From: Pseudomonadota bacterium
GTDB taxonomy: Bacteria > Pseudomonadota > Alphaproteobacteria > Rhizobiales > Xanthobacteraceae
Length of the DNA stretch: 27,237 bases
Assembly: GCA_023404675.1 (NCBI GenBank)
Contig: JAEYAW010000007.1
Span: 1 to 27,237, forward strand
Direction: 5' to 3'
In this document: positions 8,857 to 15,722 of the stretch, piece by piece
Layout: every line of letters begins with the position of its first letter
How positions within the stretch are numbered: the stretch's first letter is position 1
Program-made: the position numbers and the translations under genes
The notes under the pieces: generated by a model
The model's input: only the letters and a program-made list of their open reading frames with translations
Database searches by the model: none
What the model was told of the DNA's origin: nothing

Positions 8857-8878
8857 CCTATCCTGCCATCTCCAAGCG

Positions 8879-8908
8879 GTCCCGGTGCTGACGCACCGGG
8901 ACTTTGTT
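8879..8908 (+). terminator. Rho-independent terminator after the transfer genes
   Basis: A perfect 10-bp stem GTCCCGGTGC-tgac-GCACCGGGAC (8879-8902) is followed by TTTGTT. It lies 23 bases after the broken nucleotidyltransferase frame and would end the rightward NYN-traD-traG transcript. Confidence 0.8.
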
Positions 8909-8996
8909 ACTGGCGGCCCTCCGGCTCACTACGGCACTAGATGGGAGTGCGTTCGCCTCCGGGCCGGCGCGGCTATCGCCGCGTCCTGCGCCCTGC

Positions 8997-9033
8997 CCCG
9001 GCCGGCCCGCTCTTATCATATTGGCCCGTAGGG
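8997..9033 (+). repeat. 37-bp repeat, copy 1 (flanks toxin-antitoxin pair)
   Basis: This copy matches 9807-9843 at 33 of 37 positions, in the same orientation and exactly 810 bases away. Both begin CCCGGCCGGCCCGCTCT and end GTAGGG. Together they bracket the toxin-antitoxin genes. This copy ends where the antitoxin stop codon begins (9034). Confidence 0.75.
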
Positions 9034-9366
9034 TTAGTGCAGCGCCTCGATGCCCCGCCGCCGGATCACGTTCAACAAGGCCAGAGCCGGCCCTTTGGCC
9101 TGCGCCTCGCCGCGCTCAAGCTGCGACACATAGCCGGGCGTCACATTGAGATAGCGGCCGAACGCGGCTTGGCTAAGGTGCGCCCGCTCGCGCACGGCCC
9201 GCACCTCCGCGCCGGTCATTGGCGTTTCAGTCGGCAAGATTTTCTCTCCAAGGTGCCGCGCCGTGATCTTCTCATAGGTCGCCTCGTCCATGATCCCAAG
9301 GCGGCGCTGTGCGTCCGCCATTTCCGCGATCTCGCGGACAAGGCGGCTAGGCTTCGTCGTCGTCAT
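9034..9366 (-). CDS. HigA-like antitoxin, HTH-XRE type
   Basis: 110 residues. The N-terminal half is a charged region likely to bind the toxin. Residues ~50-100 form a Cro/C1-type helix-turn-helix, with SQAAFGRYLNVTPGYVSQLE carrying the recognition helix. It follows and overlaps the toxin gene by 20 bases, toxin first, which is the HigBA order. As in the family, it should neutralise the toxin and repress the operon through the AAACTATA/TATAGTTT palindrome at 9753-9779. The pair would act as a plasmid addiction module. The gene is complete. Confidence 0.85.
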   Translation of the reverse strand: MTTTKPSRLVREIAEMADAQRRLGIMDEATYEKITARHLGEKILPTETPMTGAEVRAVRERAHLSQAAFGRYLNVTPGYVSQLERGEAQAKGPALALLNVIRRRGIEALH

Positions 9367-9730
9367 GCTCGATCTCCTTCAAATCTCCGTCCTCAATGGC
9401 TTGCCCGACCAGCTCGGCCGACGCTGCAAGCCAGTTCGCCCCGATCGTGCGCAGGGCCGCCAACTCGTCATCGTCAATGTTATCGCGGTCGCTCTTGGCG
9501 AACGCATACAGAAACACCGCGCGCCCGGCCGCCCGATAGGCGACGATCATCCGATACCCGCCGGAGCGCCCCTGACCAGGCCGCGCCACGCGCTGCTTGA
9601 TGAGGCCGCCGCCAAGATCGGCGTCGATAGTGCCACGCTCGGCCCGCTCGACAGCCTCGCTCAAGCTGGCGTCGGCAATGCGTTGCCGGCGGGCGAACCG
9701 CATAACGCCTCTGGTCAAGAAAATCCGCAC
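9347..9730 (-). CDS. RelE/HigB-family toxin
   Basis: 127 residues from a GTG start. I chose GTG at 9730 because a strong GGAGG sits four bases upstream and the product then begins VRIFLTRGVMRFARRQRI, the family's typical start; the frame could also open at 9766. The core ADLGGGLIKQRVARPGQGRSGGYR, then FLYAFAKSDRDNI, matches the RelE/HigB-like (DUF1044) group of type II toxins. These are ribosome-dependent or free mRNA interferases. It is followed by its HTH antitoxin with a 20-base overlap. The family is clear; mRNA cleavage is inferred from it. Confidence 0.85.
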   Translation of the reverse strand: MRIFLTRGVMRFARRQRIADASLSEAVERAERGTIDADLGGGLIKQRVARPGQGRSGGYRMIVAYRAAGRAVFLYAFAKSDRDNIDDDELAALRTIGANWLAASAELVGQAIEDGDLKEIEHDDDEA

Positions 9731-9752
9731 GGAACCTCCGCTATAGCACCAT

Positions 9753-9779
9753 AAACTATAGTGCATATTGTTATAGTTT
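9753..9779. promoter_or_regulatory. Palindromic operator of the toxin-antitoxin operon
   Basis: An 8-bp inverted repeat AAACTATA/TATAGTTT with an 11-base spacer lies 22 bases upstream of the toxin start. A further CTATAG occurs at 9741-9746. The AT-rich block stands out from GC-rich surroundings. It is well placed for HTH-antitoxin autorepression and probably overlaps the promoter. Confidence 0.65.
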
Positions 9780-9804
9780 CAAGCGCCTACTAGCTCGGCG
9801 GTAG

Positions 9805-9854
9805 CCCCCGGCCGGCCCGCTCTCATCATCTAGGGCCGTAGGGACGGCCGGGGG
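9805..9854. repeat. 37-bp repeat copy 2 within a nested hairpin
   Basis: 9807-9843 is the second copy of the repeat at 8997-9033. In this copy it is wrapped in a perfect 10-bp outer stem, CCCCCGGCCG (9805-9814) and CGGCCGGGGG (9845-9854), with an inner GGCCC/GGGCC stem. It lies between the leftward par genes and the leftward toxin promoter, so it may end par transcription. There is no T-tract. Confidence 0.6.
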
Positions 9855-9864
9855 CGGATGGTTA

Positions 9865-9889
9865 CATGCTTACCTGTTCGCATGTTTGC
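9865..9889. repeat. Partition iterons, cluster 1 (after the RHH gene)
   Basis: CATGCTTAC at 9865 and CATGTTTGC at 9881 are exactly 16 bases apart. On the minus strand the unit reads CATG, three bases, ACAGGTAAG. It sits immediately after the stop of the ribbon-helix-helix gene at 9893. It matches the clusters at 10229 and 10885. Confidence 0.7.
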
Positions 9890-9892
9890 CCG

Positions 9893-10231
9893 CTATTCCC
9901 CATCCTCTCGAACGACCGGGAAATTGTATTTCGCGAAAAGCAGGTTCAGCGCCTCGGCCACAAGCCGCTCCTGCGTAACCCGCTTGCCTTTGTCATCGCG
10001 CGTTCGGAAGCTGAGTTCTTCCAGCGTCTCCCAATAGGCCGGCGGCAGGTGATGCGTTTTGGCGCTCTTGTTCGCCCTCGACGGCGGAACGTAAGTTCCG
10101 CCCGACTGCTGGCCGCGAGCCGGCCGCTTCGGCTCGGTCGGCGTGTCGAAAAGGGCGGGAGCTGCTGGCTCGGTCGCCGGCGACTCCGCCGTCTTGATCG
10201 CGGTGGCCAGAAGGGAAGGCTTGCGGCTCAT
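9893..10231 (-). CDS. ParA partner: small ribbon-helix-helix-like DNA-binding protein
   Basis: 112 residues. Residues 1-60 are a Pro/Ala/Lys-rich, probably disordered tail. The C-terminal ~50 residues (HHLPPAYWETLEELSFRTRD, then RVTQERLVAEALNLLF) look like a CopG/ParG-type ribbon-helix-helix dimer domain. Its ATG overlaps the parA stop by four bases, with AAGGA upstream. A ParA ATPase followed by a small RHH protein is the ParF/ParG-type (type Ib) plasmid partition layout, where the small protein binds the centromere and represses its own operon. The CATG iterons here are the likely target. That pairing is inference. Confidence 0.75.
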   Translation of the reverse strand: MSRKPSLLATAIKTAESPATEPAAPALFDTPTEPKRPARGQQSGGTYVPPSRANKSAKTHHLPPAYWETLEELSFRTRDDKGKRVTQERLVAEALNLLFAKYNFPVVREDGE

Positions 10232-10887
10232 GCTTTCATCCTTTCATGCTTACCTGTAATCATGCTTGCCTGCTCTGAAAGGAAGCTAAACAGGCCGGCG
10301 ACTTCTTGGGCGGCACGTCCCTGCGGTTCCAGCTCTTGCGGCGTCTGCCCCAGGGCCGGCTCATCCTCGTAGGCTTTCAGGCGCGACAGATGGATGGGCG
10401 CGACCGGCACGTTGAAACGCTCTGTGATCGCGGCGGCGTCGTCGGCCGCCCTACCCCCGGCGTTCGGATGCACGAGATTTAGCACCACAAAGGCCGGCGG
10501 GTTGCCGGCCATGTCGAGCAGCCGCTTTAGAGGCTCCAAGGTGTCGATCGCAAATATCTGCGCTTGGGTCGGGATCAACACTATGTCGGCGTGCTTGGCC
10601 GCCTCGGTCGAGGCGCTGTCCATCTTGCCGGGCGTGTCGATGAACACCCAATCCATGCCAAGGCCGCGATAGGCATCCAAGGAGCGCGGGATAGCGCCGG
10701 GCTGGATCGAGGCAACGTCCGGGCCGTCGCCTTCTCGCCGGTCAAACCAGTTGACGGCGTTCGTCTGAGGATCGAGGTCGAGCAGGGCCGATTTCTTCCC
10801 CGCCAGATGCGCCGCGACCGCAAGCGCCGTCGCGATCGTGGTCTTGCCGGTCCCGCCCTTTTGCGTGCAGAAGGCTACTGTAATCAT
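10228..10887 (-). CDS. parA: ParA-family partition ATPase
   Basis: 219 residues. The deviant Walker A box KGGTGKTT occupies residues 10-17. LLDLDPQTNAVNWFDRR holds motif A' and VFIDTPGKMDS the Walker B. The short form without an N-terminal HTH points to the type Ib (ParF/VirC1-like) group. ParA positions plasmid copies along the nucleoid with its small DNA-binding partner, whose gene overlaps by four bases. AAGGA lies upstream of the ATG. CATG iterons occur at its start codon and upstream (10885-10949), and again in its last codons (10245, 10261). The gene is intact. Confidence 0.9.
   Translation of the reverse strand: MITVAFCTQKGGTGKTTIATALAVAAHLAGKKSALLDLDPQTNAVNWFDRREGDGPDVASIQPGAIPRSLDAYRGLGMDWVFIDTPGKMDSASTEAAKHADIVLIPTQAQIFAIDTLEPLKRLLDMAGNPPAFVVLNLVHPNAGGRAADDAAAITERFNVPVAPIHLSRLKAYEDEPALGQTPQELEPQGRAAQEVAGLFSFLSEQASMITGKHERMKA
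10229..10269. repeat. Partition iterons, cluster 2 (parA/RHH junction)
   Basis: CATGCTTTC (10229), CATGCTTAC (10245) and CATGCTTGC (10261) lie at exact 16-base steps. The first includes the RHH start codon; the other two are inside the last codons of parA. On the minus strand the 16-base unit reads CATGATTACAGGTAAG, then CATGAAAGGATGAAAG. Confidence 0.75.
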
Positions 10888-10949
10888 GGTTGCATCCTTT
10901 CATGCAAGGCAACCTACATGCTTTCTCTCAAGCATAAAATCATGTTTAC
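10885..10949. repeat. Partition iterons, cluster 3 (par promoter region)
   Basis: CATGGTTGC (10885), CATGCAAGG (10901) and CATGCTTTC (10917) are exactly 16 bases apart. A weak fourth (CATAAAATC, 10933) keeps the phase, and CATGTTTAC (10941) is half a step off. The cluster runs from the parA start codon into the presumed promoter. This suits an operator and/or centromere. Confidence 0.7.
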
Positions 10950-10961
10950 ATTTATATCGGG

Positions 10962-11356
10962 TTAACCATCGTCGCCGTCCTCGGCCGCCATCGGCTCGTC
11001 GCATTCACCGCAGACCAGGCGCACACCCGGTTTCGCCCAAGCGTGAAGCTCGCAGCTCGGGCAGGTGTAGCGGGTCTTGCTGGCCGATTTCGCCTTGCGC
11101 TTCTTCCGGGCGTCGGCGTCATCCCAAAGCTCGACATAGAGGACGGAAAAGTCAGGCTGCGCGGCCAGCTCGGCAAAGGCGCGGGCGTAGGGTCCGGCCT
11201 GGACAATGTAATGGCTGCACGATTGGCCCGTTTCCTTGCCGCCCGGCCGGCCGGGATCGGAAGGATGCAGCCCGATCGCGTGCATTTTCGCCGCCCATTC
11301 CTTGTTGTGGTAGCCGGCGCGCGACGGCTTGCCGAAATGGTGCTGCCAAAGGTGCG
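10962..11356 (-). pseudogene. SprT-like zinc metalloprotease, C-terminal fragment
   Basis: The frame reads HLWQHHFGKPSRAGYHNKEW and ends with a likely zinc-ribbon (CPSC, then CGEC). This fits SprT-like proteins of plasmids, where a HE(x)2H helix starts just before LWQHHFG. Here the upstream part, including the catalytic HE, is missing. At about 11354-11358 the sequence switches to a different gene read in another frame. The largest ATG frame left starts at 11285 (107 residues). The residual product would lack protease activity. It lies upstream of parA on the same strand. Confidence 0.7.
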
Positions 11357-11844
11357 CCGGGATCGTACCGCAAAAAGGCTCCGCCCGGCGACAGGATCGT
11401 GGAGTAGAAGGAGCGCCGACCCGTGCGGACGAGGACAGGAGCGTTTTCTAGAAGGTCAAGCTCCCCGCGCGAAAAGCCAAGCGTTCGCCGGTCGAGGAGC
11501 ATCGTCGCTGCAGCGGGCGATCCGGGATCGATACAGCCGAGAAGGAGGTAACGGCAGGGTCTGGTGCGATGGCTGAGTTCTGTATGGAACGGCAAGTCGC
11601 CCAGACCGTAGCGCGCACTCAAGGATCGAGGATGTGCATCCTCGGATGCATGCGGCTGGACGACCTCGTCGAGCGACCCTGCACGGCCCGGAACACGCGA
11701 GCCGAGCCGATCACCGAGCCGGCCTAACTCGCGGACGATCGAGTCGGCGTCCGCGCCTTCGCTGCTGTGACGAGACCAGCCGCGCTCCGCCAGCGAGCCG
11801 AAAATCTGTCGAGGAACGGTGACAGCGATGTCGCGTATAGCCAT
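11355..11844 (-). pseudogene. 2-oxoglutarate/Fe(II) oxygenase-like (TauD/TfdA-type) protein, C-terminus deleted
   Basis: About 163 residues before the frame runs into the sprT fragment out of register. The ATG at 11844 follows the TrlF-like stop by nine bases, with AGGA overlapping that stop, so the two are coupled. LPFHTELSHRTRPCRYLLLG has the H-x-E metal-binding start and following strand of TauD/clavaminate-synthase-like oxygenases. An AAATMLLD stretch follows, as in that fold. The distal His and Arg that complete the site would be in the lost C-terminus. The family call is by eye and moderate. The gene was cut by the deletion near 11355. Confidence 0.5.
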
Positions 11845-11853
11845 CTCGCTGTC

Positions 11854-14829
11854 CTATCGGTCGAGGCGGACACGAAGACGCCGAGCGCGCTCGCGGAAGG
11901 CGGCTTCGCCACCTTCAAGAATGTCGCAAACCGCCTTGCGGATTGCCGCGTTCTCCAGCCCGCCCGCCACATAGCTGATCGGCGGCAGACCGCCCGAGGG
12001 ATGCGGTCCTGCTTCGGCGACGATAATCTGATCCGCGTCGGTGTTGATGACGAGGTTGGCATTGTGCGTAACCATGATCACCTGGCGCTTCGCCTTCGCG
12101 GCGATGAAGAGCGCGACAAGCTCGTCGAAGACGGACTTGGGATCGAGATTCTCTTCAGGCTGGTCGATGATCAGCGGCCGATCATCGGAGTCGTCGAGCG
12201 CCAGATAGAGCAACAGAAGCACGATGCCTCGCGTGCCGGGCGAGAGCTTGCGGATGTCCACCCCGTCATAGGAAATCTCGTATCGGACGGTGATGTGGTC
12301 GGTGCTGAAAAGCCAGTGCGCGAACTGCTTCGACCAGGTTCGGAAATCGGCCTGCTGCGTCGGCGCGTAAGGCGCATGCGACAGCAGGTCCCGCAAGTAT
12401 TTCGCCATGAAGGCGGTCATGGCCGCCTGAACCTCGACCGCTGTTCCGGTCTCCCATGCAGACTTCAGCGCTTCCGTGGCTGCAGCAATGAGCGAACCGC
12501 GCCCATAGAAGGGGCCGGTCTTGCGTCGGTCGAGAAGTTCTTCCTCTGCGATGGTGCCCCAAGCCTGGACATCGGCGATCCTGCGGACGGAGAAGCTGAG
12601 CTTCTTCAGAGTGCCCGAGGATGCAGCTAGGCGTGCCATCAGAGGCGCATAAAGGCCGGCCAGCGCATTCTGCTCGTTGATGATCGCCTCGAACACCCGG
12701 CCGTAGGTGTCATCCCGCTCGGTCTGCAGGTCCTTCCGTCGTGCGGCGGCACCCTGCGCATCGGTAAGACGGGTTTCGAGGGTTTGAAGGGCGGAATTCT
12801 CCTGTGCGATGCGTCCGGTCAGTGCCGCATATTGCTCGCGCACCAGCTTGTCGGCGCTGAACAACGCTTCCAGGCGCGTCATCTCGGCGGCGATCGGCGC
12901 AAGCGGTAGCGTCGAGACGTCGGCAGTGTCGGCGATCAGTGCGACGATCGGATCGCCAGGCAGTGGCGGCACACCGTTGAGCTTGCCAACTTCGCCGTCA
13001 ACCCAAGTGATGTAGGCCGCTAGGCTCTTATCGACGTCCCCTTTGTAGATCAGCAGGAAGTCCTCCCACTGCTTCGCATCGAGGCCGCTATTGGCGTGTC
13101 GCGCCTGTGCTTGGCGGAGTATTTCAGGCGCTCCCGTCGCCCGCATGCTGCGGACCTCGTCCTGCAAGGCGACGAAGGTGCGGCGCTGATTCCCCAAGTT
13201 CTGGATTTTGTTCCTGAGTTTTTGCGCCGCCTCGCTGAGCTGGGTATGGCGTGCAACCTGAACTTCGGTACCCTTGACGACGAGCTTCGCGCGATCGGCC
13301 GTATAGTCGGCGATAAGCTTGTTCTTCTGCCCGACCTGGGTGGTCAGCGAGGCCACGAGGCTCTCTTTTTCGAACTCGGTCGCGATGCGATCCGAGATGT
13401 CGGAAATCGCCTCGGCCTCGCGCTCGCGCGCCTGCTGAAACCGTGACGTCTGCTGGTCGCGCAGCTCGGCGAAGTCGAGCGCCCATTCGCGATCGTCCTG
13501 CGAGTGGGACTCGAAGATCACGCGCTCGATTTCCTCGATCAAGCCGTCGGAGACGCCTTTTGCCGAGCAAAGCTCCTCTACGAATTGCTGGGACAAATAG
13601 CGGGCTCGTGGGAACGACATATGGCCATTGGCGTCGGCGCCATCGAGTGCGCGCGTGACCGTCGCGCCTCCGCCCCAGGTCAACGTTGTCGTCGCGTCCC
13701 CGATCAGCCGGCGCGCGCGCGCCAGGAAGGACGGGCTGACGTTCTCGTCCGCCTCCCATCCCGACGGAGTGATCGCATCACAGCCCGCCGCGATGACGTC
13801 CGCCAGGGCGGTCTTCCCAGAGCCTCGTGCGCCTATGATGGCGACCAATCCGGGGTTGAGCGGAATGTCCGGCGTGATTGCCCAATCCGCATCGTCGATC
13901 CTGACATGCGAGATGACCTGAGATGGCATTGCCGAGCGCGGCGGCCGCTCGCCGACATAGGCGCGGCCTTCTGGGTCGATGCAGGCTTGTCGGAGAGCAT
14001 CGAACTCAAGTGCGCCCTTGATCCACGAGAAGCGGTTCTCGACGGGCTGGCCCACGGATTTCTGGTCATGGGAGTCGCTGCCATGGAGACATGGCTTGCA
14101 CCCGTCGTAGCGCGACCGCAGCTCTTCGATGGTCACGCCGCGCTGGCCAATCCAGAATTCGCGCTGCGCCGGGCTGCTGGAAAAGATGATGTGAGCGAAC
14201 TTTTCGATTTCCTGACGCATCGTCGCGTCGGCGGCCTGCCGCAGGCCGGACGTGCCGTCTCCAGCGCCGCCAGCGACGGCGATCAGGATATTCTTTTTTG
14301 CCCATTCACTCTCATGGATGACTTTGCGCAATTGGTCGAAGTTGACCTTCACCTGGGTCGCGCCGTGGCGGAGCGCTGCCCCCTCATCGGTGATGGTCGG
14401 GTCGGAGCGCTTGCCGAGCTTGATCAGTTCCTCGCGCGTGCAATCGAAGCGATCGTTATGGGCGCCGAATTGCAGCCGTTTGAGGATACGCTTGACTTCG
14501 TCGACATGGTCTGGGTCCTCGGGGCTCACCAAGAGATGGATGTTCACGAAGCCGGACTTTGCCGCCACATCGAGCCGCAGCTCGATGTTCGGGAACAGCA
14601 GCTTCACGCCGGGCAAGCGGCCGGCAGCCTTGTGCTTGAGGAATTGCTCGTAGGTGTCGGTGACGTAATAGTCGGTAACGGCGATCGCTTCGATCTTGGG
14701 CGTCAGCCCTTCGAGCGACGTGAGGTATGCACCCCAGGGATCCGCTGAACCGAACTGGTTGTTGAGGATCGTGCCAGGCGCATGAATATGCGGCTCCCAA
14801 CGGTGCCATTCCGAGCCGCGAGTGATCAT
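11854..14829 (-). CDS. PHP-domain/SMC-like ABC ATPase (TrlF-like), putative defence protein
   Basis: 991 residues. ATG 14829 was chosen for the GGGGGG ribosome site and the family-like start WHRWEPHIHAPGT. An N-terminal PHP phosphoesterase domain shows HIH (14-16), later NIELRLD, FVNIHLL and HGSDSHD, the usual metal ligands. Walker A GARGSGKTAL lies near residue 335. A long coiled-coil middle follows (~430-750). The signature-like LSPGTRGIVLLLL, Walker B LIIDQPEENLD (near 883) and H-loop MVTHNAN (near 920) complete the ATPase head. This combination is what RefSeq calls TrlF family AAA-like ATPase. PHP-ATPase fusions resemble DNA- or RNA-sensing nuclease systems in defence islands. The target is unknown. 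The gene is intact and leads the downstream oxygenase-like gene. Confidence 0.85.
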   Translation of the reverse strand: MITRGSEWHRWEPHIHAPGTILNNQFGSADPWGAYLTSLEGLTPKIEAIAVTDYYVTDTYEQFLKHKAAGRLPGVKLLFPNIELRLDVAAKSGFVNIHLLVSPEDPDHVDEVKRILKRLQFGAHNDRFDCTREELIKLGKRSDPTITDEGAALRHGATQVKVNFDQLRKVIHESEWAKKNILIAVAGGAGDGTSGLRQAADATMRQEIEKFAHIIFSSSPAQREFWIGQRGVTIEELRSRYDGCKPCLHGSDSHDQKSVGQPVENRFSWIKGALEFDALRQACIDPEGRAYVGERPPRSAMPSQVISHVRIDDADWAITPDIPLNPGLVAIIGARGSGKTALADVIAAGCDAITPSGWEADENVSPSFLARARRLIGDATTTLTWGGGATVTRALDGADANGHMSFPRARYLSQQFVEELCSAKGVSDGLIEEIERVIFESHSQDDREWALDFAELRDQQTSRFQQAREREAEAISDISDRIATEFEKESLVASLTTQVGQKNKLIADYTADRAKLVVKGTEVQVARHTQLSEAAQKLRNKIQNLGNQRRTFVALQDEVRSMRATGAPEILRQAQARHANSGLDAKQWEDFLLIYKGDVDKSLAAYITWVDGEVGKLNGVPPLPGDPIVALIADTADVSTLPLAPIAAEMTRLEALFSADKLVREQYAALTGRIAQENSALQTLETRLTDAQGAAARRKDLQTERDDTYGRVFEAIINEQNALAGLYAPLMARLAASSGTLKKLSFSVRRIADVQAWGTIAEEELLDRRKTGPFYGRGSLIAAATEALKSAWETGTAVEVQAAMTAFMAKYLRDLLSHAPYAPTQQADFRTWSKQFAHWLFSTDHITVRYEISYDGVDIRKLSPGTRGIVLLLLYLALDDSDDRPLIIDQPEENLDPKSVFDELVALFIAAKAKRQVIMVTHNANLVINTDADQIIVAEAGPHPSGGLPPISYVAGGLENAAIRKAVCDILEGGEAAFRERARRLRVRLDR

Positions 14830-14884
14830 ATGCCCCCCTGGTGTCCTTCCTTCAGTTGTCCCGCTTCGTCGCCCGTGATGCAAC

Positions 14885-14908
14885 TGCACGGTAGCGCAGC
14901 GCCGTGCA
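14885..14908. promoter_or_regulatory. Inverted repeat upstream of the TrlF-like gene
   Basis: A perfect 7-bp inverted repeat TGCACGG-N10-CCGTGCA lies 56 bases upstream of the ATG. It is a plausible operator or 5' leader hairpin for the leftward TrlF-like gene. No regulator can be named. Confidence 0.4.
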
Positions 14909-15034
14909 TTCTATCGTAGGAATATTTCCTGAAACTAGCGCCGCGCAATATATCGTCGCGCTGTCCACTGACTTGTCCGCAGAAAACAACACGGCGGCGG
15001 GAGAAAGTATAACTGGGAAGCCGAAGCTCACCGA

Positions 15035-15115
15035 CTAGTGAAAATTCCGCGCCTTCACCTTGATGGTGTCGATGTGCAGGTCGGGAACGTAGATGTCGCG
15101 GGTGCGTATACGCCG
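15035..15115 (-). pseudogene. Short 3' gene remnant, unrecognised
   Basis: A minus-strand frame of about 26 residues (RIRTRDIYVPDLHIDTIKVK, then ARNFH and a stop) has the look of real protein but follows a stop codon shortly upstream. It overlaps out of frame the 3' end of the secreted-protein frame at 15055-15462. I do not recognise the family. It may be the last piece of a gene lost in a deletion. Confidence 0.25.
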
Positions 15116-15462
15116 CTTAGCTGGCAACCATCAGGTTGGGTCTTCGCATCCGGAGTCTCCTGCCCCGAGCAGGCGTCCGCTTCTGATGGGCTGTCAATGT
15201 ATTCGCTGTCGTCCTCACCGCTTTCATCCTGGAGCTGATCCGTGTTGTCCTCGTAATAGGAAGGATCTCCTTCAGTTTCTGGAGGATTGGAATATTCGGC
15301 TGGCGGCGGGTCATCCGCCGGCGGCTCGCTTCCCAAACACGTGTAACCAGTGGTGGGAGACCAGCACGAGTCGGCAGTTGAACTGCCAACAAAGCCAAGT
15401 GAACCGAATACCACCAAAAAGAACACGCCAGCCTTGAATGCCAGAGAGTATTGCGATGCCAT
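15055..15462 (-). CDS. Hypothetical small acidic exported protein
   Basis: 135 residues from ATG 15462. It starts with a signal-peptide-like stretch (basic start, then AGVFFLVVFGSLGFVG and an Ala/Ser-rich cleavage region before Cys at ~33). The mature part is low-complexity, rich in Pro, Asp, Glu and Ser, with six cysteines. No family is recognised and there is no convincing ribosome site. The last ~18 residues overlap the remnant at 15035-15115 in another frame, so the natural C-terminus may be lost. It could be a non-functional frame. Confidence 0.35.
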   Translation of the reverse strand: MASQYSLAFKAGVFFLVVFGSLGFVGSSTADSCWSPTTGYTCLGSEPPADDPPPAEYSNPPETEGDPSYYEDNTDQLQDESGEDDSEYIDSPSEADACSGQETPDAKTQPDGCQLSGVYAPATSTFPTCTSTPSR

Positions 15463-15592
15463 TGGAGGGCAGCCGCTGAATGGCGTTGCCGAGCACAAAA
15501 TAGCAATAAATCACCGCATTGCCTCGCCCCCCTCAAGACTAAGCACAAGCACGCCACGATTCCGCGGGCAAGTCGGTTGGTCGGCGACAGGG

Positions 15593-15598
15593 TATAAT
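15593..15598 (+). promoter_or_regulatory. Possible -10 element for the nuclease cluster
   Basis: A perfect TATAAT lies 130 bases upstream of the nuclease gene in a GC-rich spacer. No good -35 is present at the usual 17-base spacing. The 15463-15722 spacer holds nothing else I can support. Confidence 0.3.
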
Positions 15599-15722
15599 GC
15601 CAGGCCCTTCGGGGCGCCACCAATATATGCCGGAAAACTGCTTGTTCTCGCGGGGTGTTGGTTGCCGACTGTCCGGCCGAACCTGTACTCTCGCATGAGT
15701 GGCAAGGATTACTTGGGCGGCG

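Noticed and set aside
11767..12630. 287-codon plus-strand frame opposite the ATPase C-terminal half
   Set aside because: It covers the Walker B and H-loop codons of the real gene in reverse and has no recognisable domain.
13504..14748. 414-codon plus-strand frame opposite the TrlF-like gene
   Set aside because: The opposite strand carries clear PHP and Walker motifs throughout; this frame has none and is a shadow.
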